Shown one piece after another: positions 42,956 to 51,373 of a stretch of 64,000 bases of DNA. The DNA is from Eggerthella sp. YY7918 (lineage in GTDB: Bacteria; Actinomycetota; Coriobacteriia; Coriobacteriales; Eggerthellaceae). Position 1 is the stretch's first letter. Each line of letters starts with the position of its first letter. The notes below the pieces were generated by a model. The model saw only the letters and a list, made by a program, of their open reading frames with translations, ran no database searches and had not been told where the DNA came from. The stretch spans positions 992,001-1,056,000 of the forward strand of contig NC_015738.1 of NCBI RefSeq assembly GCF_000270285.1, written 5' to 3'. Both the position numbers and the translations under genes were made by a program.

Positions 42956-44072
42956 CCTCATCCTTCCAGGAGATAAGCTGGTTTTTTGAAGTTCCTTCCC
43001 TAGTAAGGAAGATGCAGGATCCCCATTTCTCGAATTCGTTGTTTGTAAATGAATTGGCGCCTTCCTTGGTTTTTGCTAGTCTTTTTGCGGGAGTATCGAT
43101 TTCGCTGTTAGCAAGCTCGTCTTTTGCTGCCTCAAAATTGCTATAGGTAATCTCTTCTAATGAGTCGATATGCTCGTACTTTGCCCTCTCAAGAAGAATA
43201 TAGCGGATATCAGCATAGTAACTCAAATAGTATAAATGGTTAAAAAACCTGGTATTATCTTCAGAGCCAAAGCAATACCGTAATTGACGGGCCTCGCGAG
43301 TATTCCGCATGCTTGCGTCGCCGGTATCTATTGGATGCTTCGACTTCCAGAGAGGGAACGATGGCTCGAAACGTTCTTCAGAAATTCTATACGTGACATC
43401 CTCATATAGGGCCATTAGCTCCGAGTATCTTAGGATATAGGGTTGCTTGTTTTGCATGCTTGTGAGAATGCGGTGCTCTAATGTGGTAACAAACTCATCC
43501 ACTCTCTTGGTAAATAAAAGAGGAGAGATCCCTCCAGAATGAAACGGTTTCTCTAAGCTCTTTTTAATACAATCCTCTAGACCTTTGATTTGACGGTGCT
43601 CGTATCTTTCGAGAATATAATTATAGGATTTTTTTAAACTATTGTCGTCGCAGTATAAATCACGAACCCGACTGGCTAGAGACCTATTTCCCTCTTGCGT
43701 TCGAATGATTCTGACAAATTCATCAGCGCACATTTTTAAAGGCTCTTCGCAAAAGCCGCGTCCAGCTTCTTGTATGATAATAAACTTTTCAATAAAAGGA
43801 TGCTCTTTTAGGCAAATAAGCCAGTTAAACATTATCCGAAGGCAGCACTTGCTATCGATGTCAGCTTTTTTGACTTGAATAAGAGATTGGGGATAGTTTG
43901 AACCCCGAAGAAAGCCAAGACTTTCATCGTTTCCTTGCTCTCTACTAATAGACACATCGTCAACTGCTTCATATCCAATCGTTTCTCCATCTGACAACTC
44001 TGCCGATCGTAAAATGAAGTAATGAATTTGAAATACAAAGCCCGCTTGACTATGTATGCCCGAATCGTTCAC
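42933..44072 (-). CDS. Nuclease-like effector of an ABC-three-component system
   Basis: This 379-residue protein begins with a restriction-endonuclease-fold pattern seen in Cap4-like and DUF4297-like dsDNA nucleases. It has GFVFQIHYFILRSAEL, then GYEAVDDVSI (Glu35, Asp38/39) and SLIQVKKAD (Gln66, Lys68), giving the E-x2-DD and Q-x-K active site. The C-terminal part (about 180-379) is helical and unrecognised, as expected for the CTD that docks the other subunits. GTG at 44072 has AAGGAA upstream; TTG at 44075 is also possible. It is the first gene of the leftward operon and has its own promoter at 44106-44133. Confidence 0.72.
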   Translation of the reverse strand: MNDSGIHSQAGFVFQIHYFILRSAELSDGETIGYEAVDDVSISREQGNDESLGFLRGSNYPQSLIQVKKADIDSKCCLRIMFNWLICLKEHPFIEKFIIIQEAGRGFCEEPLKMCADEFVRIIRTQEGNRSLASRVRDLYCDDNSLKKSYNYILERYEHRQIKGLEDCIKKSLEKPFHSGGISPLLFTKRVDEFVTTLEHRILTSMQNKQPYILRYSELMALYEDVTYRISEERFEPSFPLWKSKHPIDTGDASMRNTREARQLRYCFGSEDNTRFFNHLYYLSYYADIRYILLERAKYEHIDSLEEITYSNFEAAKDELANSEIDTPAKRLAKTKEGANSFTNNEFEKWGSCIFLTREGTSKNQLISWKDEDDAGLIG

Positions 44073-44105
44073 CAAGGTATTCCTTAAATAGTACCTGATG
44101 AAGAA

Positions 44106-44133
44106 ATTATAGCTTATTGAAGATATCTAGCAA
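44106..44133 (-). promoter_or_regulatory. Promoter of the ABC-three-component operon
   Basis: On the minus strand, TTGCTA (44128-44133) is separated by 16 bases from a perfect TATAAT (44106-44111), about 35 bases upstream of the GTG at 44072. This is the best sigma-70-type match seen before any gene in the window. Confidence 0.6.
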
Positions 44134-44305
44134 GGTCACGCCTGTTAGCGCTTTTTGTAATGAGCTATTTTGAGATAGATTATTGTACCGATCATACTTA
44201 ATGACGAAGAAAATGTTTCAAGCTGTAAGTATATAGGGCTTTTATTGCAACTGTTGCCTCACCATAAGATGGTTTGATTGCGAACAGTTCGACGTTTTCT
44301 GTAAG

Positions 44306-44437
44306 TTAGACAATGGATGCTTGAGCGCCTTGAAGATGAGCTAGATGCGCACGATTTAAAAGAAGCTATCAATCAAAACGAGGGTGAACGCATTGTCCGG
44401 GCAGGCCTCAAACGCGATTTAGGGCTGAGGTCTTAAC
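44306..44437 (+). pseudogene. RelB-type antitoxin remnant
   Basis: The frame following a stop at 44303-44305 reads QWMLERLEDELDAHDLKEA and then GERIVRAGLKRDLGLRS before TAA at 44435-44437. This resembles the C-terminal toxin-binding part of RelB/DinJ antitoxins. The N-terminal DNA-binding half is missing. It is followed two bases later by a broken RelE gene, which supports the reading. Confidence 0.6.
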
Positions 44438-44438
44438 G

Positions 44439-44712
44439 TGAGCTATAGAGTAGAGCTTACAAAAAGGTCAGGAAGGCAGCTTGCAGCCTTGAGTGGAAAA
44501 GAACTGCTGTTAGTGGTCTAAAGCCATCGATGAGCTGGAGAAGTGCGAAAATCCTTGCGCATTATCGAATGCAAAAGAATTTCAAGAGATCAATGATGGA
44601 TGGCGTTGGGGGGTGGGTATATACCAAATGCTCAAAACAGCAGGTAGAAATCGACTCGTTATTGAGCTATTTGAAATAGCCATTCGACGGAGTGCATATC
44701 GCAATTTGTAAA
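44439..44712 (+). pseudogene. RelE-type toxin pseudogene (frameshifted)
   Basis: A GTG at 44439 begins MSYRVELTKRSGRQLAALS, the RelE start, but the frame stops at 44520-44522. The other reading frame continues with SKAIDELEKCENPCALSNAK, NDGWRWGVGIYQML and RLVIELFEIAIRRSAY, ending at TAA 44710-44712. That is the RelE core with its Asp-Gly-Trp-Arg and the final Arg-x-Tyr. One frameshift near 44505-44520 therefore breaks the gene. The toxin should be inactive. Confidence 0.75.
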
Positions 44713-44725
44713 TAGTGCGGTGCTT

Positions 44726-45325
44726 CTATTTTCCTTCGTCCTCCACGAATACGCCTTCTTGTTTGAGGACGGTGGAGAAGGTTTTGAAGAATATCTTTAC
44801 ATCCAGAGGGAAGCTGATCGTGCGTACGTACTCAATGTCGAGCGCAAGGCGGTCGTGCCAGAGAAGCGAATTGCGGCCGTAGACGGCGGCGTAGCCGGTG
44901 ATACCGGGCTTTACGGTAAGCTTCAAATGCTCGTCGCCCGTATAGAGCTCGGTCTCGCGACGCAGGTCGGGGCGGGGGCCCACCACGCTCATATCGCCCT
45001 TCAGCACGTTTAAAAACTGAGGCATCTCGTCAAGGCTTGTTTTGCGCATGAAAGTTCCTACGCGGGTCATGCGCGGATCGTCGGCGCCGTTGTAGGTTGA
45101 CCCATCCTCCATCACGAGGTCGGGCGCGTTTACCTTCATGGAGCGCAGCTTGTACATCTTGAAATCACGACCGTCTTTACCCACGCGTGGGGCGTTGTAG
45201 AACACGGGACCGCCATCCTCAAAATGGATGAACGGCGCCAGAATCGCAATGATCAACAGCACGAACGGCAATGCCACAATGCCGATAATAAGGTCGCAAA
45301 TTCGCTTTCCGAATCGGACGTACAT
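44726..45325 (-). CDS. Monotopic phosphoglycosyl transferase (PglC-like bacterial sugar transferase)
   Basis: This 199-residue protein is a small bacterial sugar transferase. It moves a phospho-sugar from UDP to undecaprenyl phosphate, starting glycan assembly on the cytoplasmic side. Visible are the N-terminal re-entrant helix RICDLIIGIVALPFVLLI, YRLRSM-like KMYKLRSM, the catalytic TSLDEMPQFLNVLKGDMSVVGPRP (Asp-Glu pair) and KPGITGYAAVYGR. Length matches the PglC type without the extra WbaP membrane region. Its ATG shares one base with the stop of the upstream aminotransferase gene, so both are coupled. Confidence 0.93.
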   Translation of the reverse strand: MYVRFGKRICDLIIGIVALPFVLLIIAILAPFIHFEDGGPVFYNAPRVGKDGRDFKMYKLRSMKVNAPDLVMEDGSTYNGADDPRMTRVGTFMRKTSLDEMPQFLNVLKGDMSVVGPRPDLRRETELYTGDEHLKLTVKPGITGYAAVYGRNSLLWHDRLALDIEYVRTISFPLDVKIFFKTFSTVLKQEGVFVEDEGK

Positions 45326-46563
45326 CAGCGAATGCCCTCCGCTTCCAACTTGGCATACGCAGCATGAAACTCGGCGGCCACAAAGTCAACGTCGTCATCT
45401 GAGAGCAAGGTGTGAAGCGGCAGCGTCACCTCGTTTTCGAATTGCGCATACGCATTCGGGAAATCCGCACTATCGAAACCGAGATTGCGGTAAGCCGTAA
45501 GCAGCGGCAGTGGCTTGTAATGCACATTCGCGGCCACACCACGCTCTCCCAGTTCGTTAATCAAGGCGTTGCGGAAGGTTTGACTCTTTCCGCACAACCG
45601 CACAAGCATCAAATGTCCACTCGAAGTAAACTCGCTTCCGGGCGTATCGCAGTAATGTTCAAGCATGTCGATATCAAGATCGGAAAGCGCCGCCTCGTAG
45701 CGCCCGATGAGTTCGCGACGTCGTGCAAGCAGGGCGGGGTAGCGACGCAGTTGCGCCAAGCCAATGCCAGCCTGAATATCGGTCATGTTGCACTTCCAGC
45801 CGGGGAAGGCAACGTCGTATTCCCAAGCTCCGGCGCGCGTTTTCGCAAGCGCGTCCTTGGTCTGCCCGTGGAGCGACATAAGCATGATTTCTTGGTACAG
45901 CTCGTCGGAGTCAAATAGGCCCTCTCGCCAGCCCAACGCACCACCTTCGGCGGTTGTCAGGTTTTTCACGGCATGGAAGGAAAACGTCGTGAGGTCGGCG
46001 ACCGACCCCGCCTTGTGTCCGCGATACGTTGCACCCAGCGCGTGGGCGGCATCCGCAACAACGGCTACGCGACCAAGAGCGGCTTGTCGATCATTCGCGG
46101 GCAAGAACCGTCCGCGAACGCTTTCAAGTACCTCGAAAAGGCGGTCGTAATCACACATGCGACCAGCAATATCAACAGGAATAACGGCGCGTGTCCGCTC
46201 AGTAATATGCTGCGCTAGTGCGTCGTAGTCCATTTCGTAGGAGTTCGCCGCGGTATCCACAAGTACCGGCGTAGCTCCTACGTGGCAGATAGGCGAACAG
46301 CTTGCGGTGTAGGTGTAGGCGCTCGTGATCACTTCGTCGCCAGGTCCAATGCCCAGCGCGCGCAGCGCACATTCAAGGGCGGCGGTGGCAGACGAGAGCG
46401 CCGCAACGCGCTGCGCACCGGTGAATTCGGCAAGTTCCCGCTCAAACTGCTTGGTCTTGGGGCCTGTGGTAATCCAGCCACTTTGAAGCGCCTCGATCAC
46501 TTCGGCTATCTCGTCCGGACCGATATCGGGGGGAGAGAAGGAAACGGTTCTTTGCTCGGTCAC
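45325..46563 (-). CDS. DegT/DnrJ/EryC1/StrS-family sugar aminotransferase
   Basis: This 412-residue PLP enzyme probably aminates a UDP-4-keto-6-deoxy sugar used by the adjacent transferase. Motifs are SFSPPDIGPDEIAEV, SGWITTGPKTKQFE, ALSSATAALECALRALG, VVADAAHALGATY and the Schiff-base Lys in FHAVKNLTTAEGG. GTG at 46563 was chosen because AGGAG lies eight bases before it; an in-frame ATG at 46593 would add ten residues without family support. It differs clearly from PseC at 8306. With PglC it could prepare a bacillosamine-like first sugar, but no dehydratase is next to it. Confidence 0.9.
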   Translation of the reverse strand: MTEQRTVSFSPPDIGPDEIAEVIEALQSGWITTGPKTKQFERELAEFTGAQRVAALSSATAALECALRALGIGPGDEVITSAYTYTASCSPICHVGATPVLVDTAANSYEMDYDALAQHITERTRAVIPVDIAGRMCDYDRLFEVLESVRGRFLPANDRQAALGRVAVVADAAHALGATYRGHKAGSVADLTTFSFHAVKNLTTAEGGALGWREGLFDSDELYQEIMLMSLHGQTKDALAKTRAGAWEYDVAFPGWKCNMTDIQAGIGLAQLRRYPALLARRRELIGRYEAALSDLDIDMLEHYCDTPGSEFTSSGHLMLVRLCGKSQTFRNALINELGERGVAANVHYKPLPLLTAYRNLGFDSADFPNAYAQFENEVTLPLHTLLSDDDVDFVAAEFHAAYAKLEAEGIR

Positions 46564-46660
46564 GATGCCGACTCCTCGTCTTTCGTTTATCACTTCGGCG
46601 TTATGCCAAGTTTTATATTGTGACGCGTTCGCTTTTGTTTGGCGACCCGCTTCACCAAAG

Positions 46661-48031
46661 TTATAGTAATTCGCGTAGCAGGTTGACGATTTTTAAATAC
46701 GATTGCGGCTGGTCGAATTCGCGTTCGGCCACCGCGCGACCCCGGGCTCCCATGTTGGTTCGTAGCGAAGGGTCGCATGCAAGACGACGGAGAACTTCTG
46801 CGAGCGCCTGCGGATTCTCCGCTTCAACATTCAAACCGAAGCCGTCTTCGCTCACTTTGGCGCAAAACTCCGGGCTGGATCCGGTGTTGATCATGGGCTT
46901 GCCGCTGGCCAGGTAGTCGCCGATTTTGGTGACGATGCTTTGAGCAGCAGACTTCACGAGCGAATTCACGGTGATGTCAGAGGCGCACAGGTATGCGGCC
47001 ATAGAGTCGTACTCCTGATACCCCAAGAAATCGACCGGCGCCTTCAACTGGGCGGCGAGTGCTTCAAGCTTGGCACGGTCGGGGCCGTCGCCCAGTATCT
47101 TTATGCGTACAGGGGGAAGACTGTTTGCGTGGAGCGGCACACCGTCGATCTGCTCGTTGGCCGCCTGCTTGCCAATGGTCTCATGGTCGGCGGGGTGGGT
47201 ATGATCTGCCCTTTCGCGCTCCAGCAACGCGGCCGCTTCTATAAGCGTGCCGATGTCATAGCTTGCTCCCAGCGTACCGGCGTAGATGGCCCATATCTCA
47301 TCTGCGGGTTTAGCAATCTCGCCCTGATGCTTTTTTGCGCCCGCATCGAAGGCGGCAAGGTCGTTTCCCACATAAACGGTTACGTGGGGGTAGGGTGCGG
47401 GGCGATCGGCCGCAGGGCGCAATGCATACTCGTCGGAGGTGCCGACCGCACCGGATAACAACTGGTAGACACGCCGCGCATCGCGCGCAAACGGATAGAA
47501 GGCGATATCGCTCAGCACGGGGACGTCGACCACCATGCGCATGGCTTCGGGCCACAGATCGTTGATGTCGACAACGAAGGGTATGTCTTGGACCTTTGCC
47601 GATTCGGCGCACACGCGAGCAACGTCGTTGGGTGGAATCTCAGCATAGATGAGATCGTAGGATCCTGCGGTACGCTCAAAATATTCGCGCAGGTTGCGGG
47701 CGGCGATGCGGTGGCTGAGTATGCGACCAAGATCAAGGTTTTTCTGGTATCCGGGTTCCTCAATGAAAACAACACGATAAGGAAGTCCCTGATAGCAGGG
47801 CTTCGAACAATCTCTTTGCGCCTTATCCCAGTGCTGGAACGTCGAAGTTATCAAATCAACGTCAAAGCCTTCCCGTACAAGCAGCTCCGAAAGAAATCTA
47901 AAGCGTGTATAGCCGCGAGTTTCGTCGCCCAGCTTCACGCCCATAGTCACCACGGCGACGCGCTTGCGGTCTTTCTGAGGGGTGGGGGAAGGCGTCTGCT
48001 CGTACAGTGCGTCGGAAGAGGCGGTATTCAT
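46661..48031 (-). CDS. Family 4 glycosyltransferase
   Basis: This 456-residue GT-B enzyme resembles WcaI/PglA-type transferases. It has an N-terminal RVAVVTMGVKLGDETRGYTRFRFL, a central PFVVDINDLWPEAMR (typical of this subgroup) and a C-terminal donor site with EIWAIYAGTLGASYDIGTLIEAA, VRIKILGDGPDRAKLEAL, FLGYQEYDSMAAYL and the E-x7-E-like KIGDYLASGKPMINTGSSPEFC. A Pro- and Ala-rich insertion with charged residues lies around 285-315. It is first in the leftward group with the aminotransferase and PglC genes, 98 bases upstream of the aminotransferase start. Confidence 0.9.
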   Translation of the reverse strand: MNTASSDALYEQTPSPTPQKDRKRVAVVTMGVKLGDETRGYTRFRFLSELLVREGFDVDLITSTFQHWDKAQRDCSKPCYQGLPYRVVFIEEPGYQKNLDLGRILSHRIAARNLREYFERTAGSYDLIYAEIPPNDVARVCAESAKVQDIPFVVDINDLWPEAMRMVVDVPVLSDIAFYPFARDARRVYQLLSGAVGTSDEYALRPAADRPAPYPHVTVYVGNDLAAFDAGAKKHQGEIAKPADEIWAIYAGTLGASYDIGTLIEAAALLERERADHTHPADHETIGKQAANEQIDGVPLHANSLPPVRIKILGDGPDRAKLEALAAQLKAPVDFLGYQEYDSMAAYLCASDITVNSLVKSAAQSIVTKIGDYLASGKPMINTGSSPEFCAKVSEDGFGLNVEAENPQALAEVLRRLACDPSLRTNMGARGRAVAEREFDQPQSYLKIVNLLRELL

Positions 48032-48042
48032 AGCTTTGCAGC

Positions 48043-48402
48043 CTATTCCTTGATGCTGCGCAGCGATGCGATAACGGCCGTATATGCTTCATCCAATTCG
48101 GCGCTATGATCAAGTGCGGTTTGAGTATCGCCCGCGCGTAAAGCATCGGAAATAAGGCTGGCTATCTGATAGAGGGGGCTAAACGAAAGGTTGCCTGCAA
48201 TACCCTTGAGCGAATGTGCCTCTTGGTGGGCTTGTTCCGTGTCGCCTTTATCAAGCGCACACTTTAAGGCTTCGTAGTGAGGGTCGTCCAAGAACTTGAT
48301 GGCGAGACGCTGATACAAGGATTCATTTCCTGCGAAACGCTCCATAGCTTCAGTGTAATTAATGCCGCTGAGGCCCTCCAAGCTTTTGCCGTCCTCCGCC
48401 AT
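48043..48402 (-). CDS. Single-domain HPt phosphotransfer protein
   Basis: This 119-residue helical protein matches the histidine phosphotransfer (HPt) fold. HQEAHSLKGIAGNLSF carries the phospho-accepting His63, followed by a Lys-Gly pair as in typical HPt domains. HPt proteins pass phosphate between hybrid histidine kinases and response regulators. No kinase or receiver domain is encoded in this window, so it is an orphan here. It lies 11 bases before the GT4 gene on the same strand, so the two may be co-transcribed, and is divergent from addB. Confidence 0.85.
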   Translation of the reverse strand: MAEDGKSLEGLSGINYTEAMERFAGNESLYQRLAIKFLDDPHYEALKCALDKGDTEQAHQEAHSLKGIAGNLSFSPLYQIASLISDALRAGDTQTALDHSAELDEAYTAVIASLRSIKE

Positions 48403-48616
48403 GGCCTACCTCCTTGCAAAATGGCCGCATGGGGCCGTTCATCCCTTAGTTTTTCTGGCGAGTATATCACAGCAGCGAAGACGCCAAACTCCTCCGTTTT
48501 TACGCTCCTAGGGAATAGCACGCAGTTCGGGGCGATTGTGGCCGGCTTGATGAATTCGGCGAAGGTTTTCTCTTGCGTCTTTGCCAAAACGCGAGGCATT
48601 GGCGATAATGGGAAAC

Positions 48617-51373
48617 ATGACGACTGACGAACGCTTCGATACTATCATATTGCCAACGTATGGCCAGGTTATCGGCTATAGAACTCGTATGGCTGCAGCA
48701 GCGGACCCGGAAAAGCCCGATCCGCTGTTTGGCGTTTCGGTGACTACATTTGACGGGTGGCTCGCGGATTTGTGGGAGCTGTACGGCGACGGTCGCACGC
48801 TTGCGGGGCCGATGGAGCGCACGCTGGCGATGGTCCGTGGGTTTGAGGAAGCGGATCTGAGCGTACTTTCTGCCTCCGATGGGGCGGTGCTGATGGCCGC
48901 TCGTTGTGTTGGTGAAGCTGCGGGGTTGCCCGCCTTTGAATCTGCCCTTGATGCGGCGCGCAGCGGGCAGCTGAGCGAAGCCTCCGACGGGACATGCGCG
49001 CCGTACGCGACGTTGATTCCCGCCGAAAAGGAACTCCTGCGTGCGATGGCCCGCTGCCGTGACGCGCTAAACGAGCTTGGCTTTGTTGAGCCGGGCGAAG
49101 CGCTTTCGCTTCTTCCCGCTGCGCTGCCGACTGAGTCCCTTCAATCGGTGCTCGTTGAAGGACTGCCGCCCCTCTCTCATCAGCAGCAACGTTTCTTTGA
49201 GGCGTGTCCTCAGTTTCGCGTAACGCTGAGAGAGGCAACGGGTGCCGACGGTGTGGTGCCGCCATCTGACGGCGTGGATGTTCGCTTCGCTTTCCCGTCG
49301 GGTTGCTATGCCCGCCCGCGCCTTCTGGCCGATCTCGTCGATCAGTTGCGCGGCGAGGGCCTGGTGGTGTTCGCATGCAAAGACCCTCGTGAAACGTACC
49401 AAACCCTCGCGCCGGCCTTTGTGCGGGACGGTGTGACCTGCGCCATGCGGGCGCGCATACCCTTTGCCGATACCGATTTCGGACGGGTGTTTTTCGCACT
49501 ACGACGCCTCATTGGCGATGAAGAGCCACAGCGCGCTGATCTGACGGACATCCTGTATTCGCCTCTTCTCGGCTTGTCGCAGAGTCAAGTCCAAAAGCTT
49601 GACGCTCGTCTGCGTGGAGATCGTTTGGTCGACCTATGTGCCGAATGTGCGCTTCTGCGTGCGGAAAACGAAGTGTTCTCCTATCTGGAAGATATCGCTT
49701 CCGACCCGGAGGCGACGGTGCTTATCGGTGCGCTGGAAGATCGTGTGCGTACGATGCCGGGCGTGTCGGAGGCTTATCGCCGCGAGCAGTTGGGTGCTCT
49801 TGCGCTGGTACGCGAAACGTGTCAGGTGGCTTGTCGTATGCAGTTGGACATGGACGCTGCTGCGTGCGTACTATCGTCGGCCACGGTGGATGCGTCGCGC
49901 CAAGCCAGCGTGCCGGACGGTACCGAAGCGCCTTCCGTGCTCATCTGCGACGTGGCTACGGCGGCCACGCTGGGCGCGCGTTCGTGTGCGACGCTGGTGC
50001 TTTGCGATATGGATAACGCGCATCGTCCCGTTGTTGATCGCGACGATGCGACAACGGCGCTCTTGGAAAAACTTGGCATCATGCCGGTTGACGACGCGCT
50101 TTCGTATGCGCGCCGCCAATTCCGTGCACTTGAAGCGGTACCGCAGCGCCATCTCATACTTGAACGGTGTCTCTTCGACGCCGATGCCGAGCCCACCTAC
50201 CCCGCGATGGTGGTTGAGGAATTGGTGGACTGCTATCGCGAAGACCCTTCGGCGACCGACGACATCGATAACCCTTATCTGCTGCCGTTGTGCCTTCAAA
50301 AAGGGCTTATCGAACGTGGCGAAGAGCTGCTGTACGAAAATGCCGCGGTGACTCACGCCGCGCAGCCTCTTTTGGCGCGCATTGCGCGTCCCGACGCGGG
50401 GGAGGTGTCTCAAGCGCGTCGCTCGCTCGTGGTACTTCCGCGGCCGTCGCGTGAGGGCGCAGCTCCCGAACCGCCGCGTCTTTCCGCCTCTCAAATTGAG
50501 AGCTATCTGGCGTGCCCCTACCTATGGTTTGCGCAGCGACGCTTGCGGGTGGAGCCGCTTGACGAGGGCTTTGGGCCGCTTCAAATGGGCGACTTCGCTC
50601 ATCACGTGCTGGAACGTTTCTATCGAACGTTTCAAGAGCAGACGGGCGCGTCGAAGGTGACTCCTGCACATCTTGCCGAGGCGCGTGCGATCATGAGCAC
50701 CGTGCTTGACGAGCAGGCGGCGTTGCAGTTTTCGCTCAAGCCTGCCGACAATCGCCTTGTGCCGCGTTCGCATATCGAACAGCGGGAAGTGGAAGAACTC
50801 AAGCGCCACCTCATGAGTTTTCTGGACTTCGAGGCACAGCTGTTGCCGACGTTTCAGCCTGCACACTTCGAATTCAAAGTGGGAGCGTCGGGAGAGGTGG
50901 ACTACGCTGGCGTGAAGCTGGTGGGCGTGATTGACCGTATCGACATCGACGATGCGGGGCGGGCGGTCATCATTGACTACAAGGGGTCGGTTTCTTATGA
51001 CTATGAGCTGACGGGGAAGGATCGCGCGGTGCCCGCCAAAGTTCAGACGCTCATATATGCTCAGGTGATCAGGCGGACGCTTGGCCTCGACGTGGTGGGT
51101 GCGCTTTATCTGGGCTACGGAAAAAAGCCGAAGCTGGCAGGAGCCTATGATGCCCGGATGCTTGAGGCTGTTCATCTACCGAATATGCGCCACGAGCGTT
51201 GCCAGTATACGCCCGTCGAGGGAGGGTCGTTTAACGATCTGCTCGATCAGACCGAAGAGCGCGCTGCATATGCCGTACGTGCGCTTCTGTCAGGCGAAGT
51301 ACCCCAGGCTCCATCGGGTCCGGGCGCGTGCGCGTGGTGCCCTGTGTCGGCCTGCACGGCAAGGGAGGCGTGA
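48617..51373 (+). CDS. addB: AddB-type nuclease subunit (ATP-dependent exonuclease, Fe-S)
   Basis: This 918-residue protein is the AddB/RexB-like partner of AddA in double-strand break repair. The first two thirds resemble a degenerate helicase core. The C-terminal third is a RecB-family PD-(D/E)XK nuclease: SASQIESYLACPYLWFAQRRL, GDFAHHVLERFY, GVIDRIDIDDAGRAVIIDYKGS (catalytic Asp and Lys) and QTLIYAQVIRR. The Cys in LACPYLW together with three Cys at the end (ACAWCPVSACTA) fit the AddB 4Fe-4S cluster. ATG at 48617 was chosen (GGGA upstream); ATG at 48608 is close. It ends in TGATG overlap with addA. Confidence 0.88.
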   Translation: MTTDERFDTIILPTYGQVIGYRTRMAAAADPEKPDPLFGVSVTTFDGWLADLWELYGDGRTLAGPMERTLAMVRGFEEADLSVLSASDGAVLMAARCVGEAAGLPAFESALDAARSGQLSEASDGTCAPYATLIPAEKELLRAMARCRDALNELGFVEPGEALSLLPAALPTESLQSVLVEGLPPLSHQQQRFFEACPQFRVTLREATGADGVVPPSDGVDVRFAFPSGCYARPRLLADLVDQLRGEGLVVFACKDPRETYQTLAPAFVRDGVTCAMRARIPFADTDFGRVFFALRRLIGDEEPQRADLTDILYSPLLGLSQSQVQKLDARLRGDRLVDLCAECALLRAENEVFSYLEDIASDPEATVLIGALEDRVRTMPGVSEAYRREQLGALALVRETCQVACRMQLDMDAAACVLSSATVDASRQASVPDGTEAPSVLICDVATAATLGARSCATLVLCDMDNAHRPVVDRDDATTALLEKLGIMPVDDALSYARRQFRALEAVPQRHLILERCLFDADAEPTYPAMVVEELVDCYREDPSATDDIDNPYLLPLCLQKGLIERGEELLYENAAVTHAAQPLLARIARPDAGEVSQARRSLVVLPRPSREGAAPEPPRLSASQIESYLACPYLWFAQRRLRVEPLDEGFGPLQMGDFAHHVLERFYRTFQEQTGASKVTPAHLAEARAIMSTVLDEQAALQFSLKPADNRLVPRSHIEQREVEELKRHLMSFLDFEAQLLPTFQPAHFEFKVGASGEVDYAGVKLVGVIDRIDIDDAGRAVIIDYKGSVSYDYELTGKDRAVPAKVQTLIYAQVIRRTLGLDVVGALYLGYGKKPKLAGAYDARMLEAVHLPNMRHERCQYTPVEGGSFNDLLDQTEERAAYAVRALLSGEVPQAPSGPGACAWCPVSACTAREA

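Noticed and set aside
44726-48031. A second pseudaminic or legionaminic acid pathway from the DegT aminotransferase
   Set aside because: No dehydratase, synthase or cytidylyltransferase accompanies it; the neighbours fit a lipid-linked glycan start instead.
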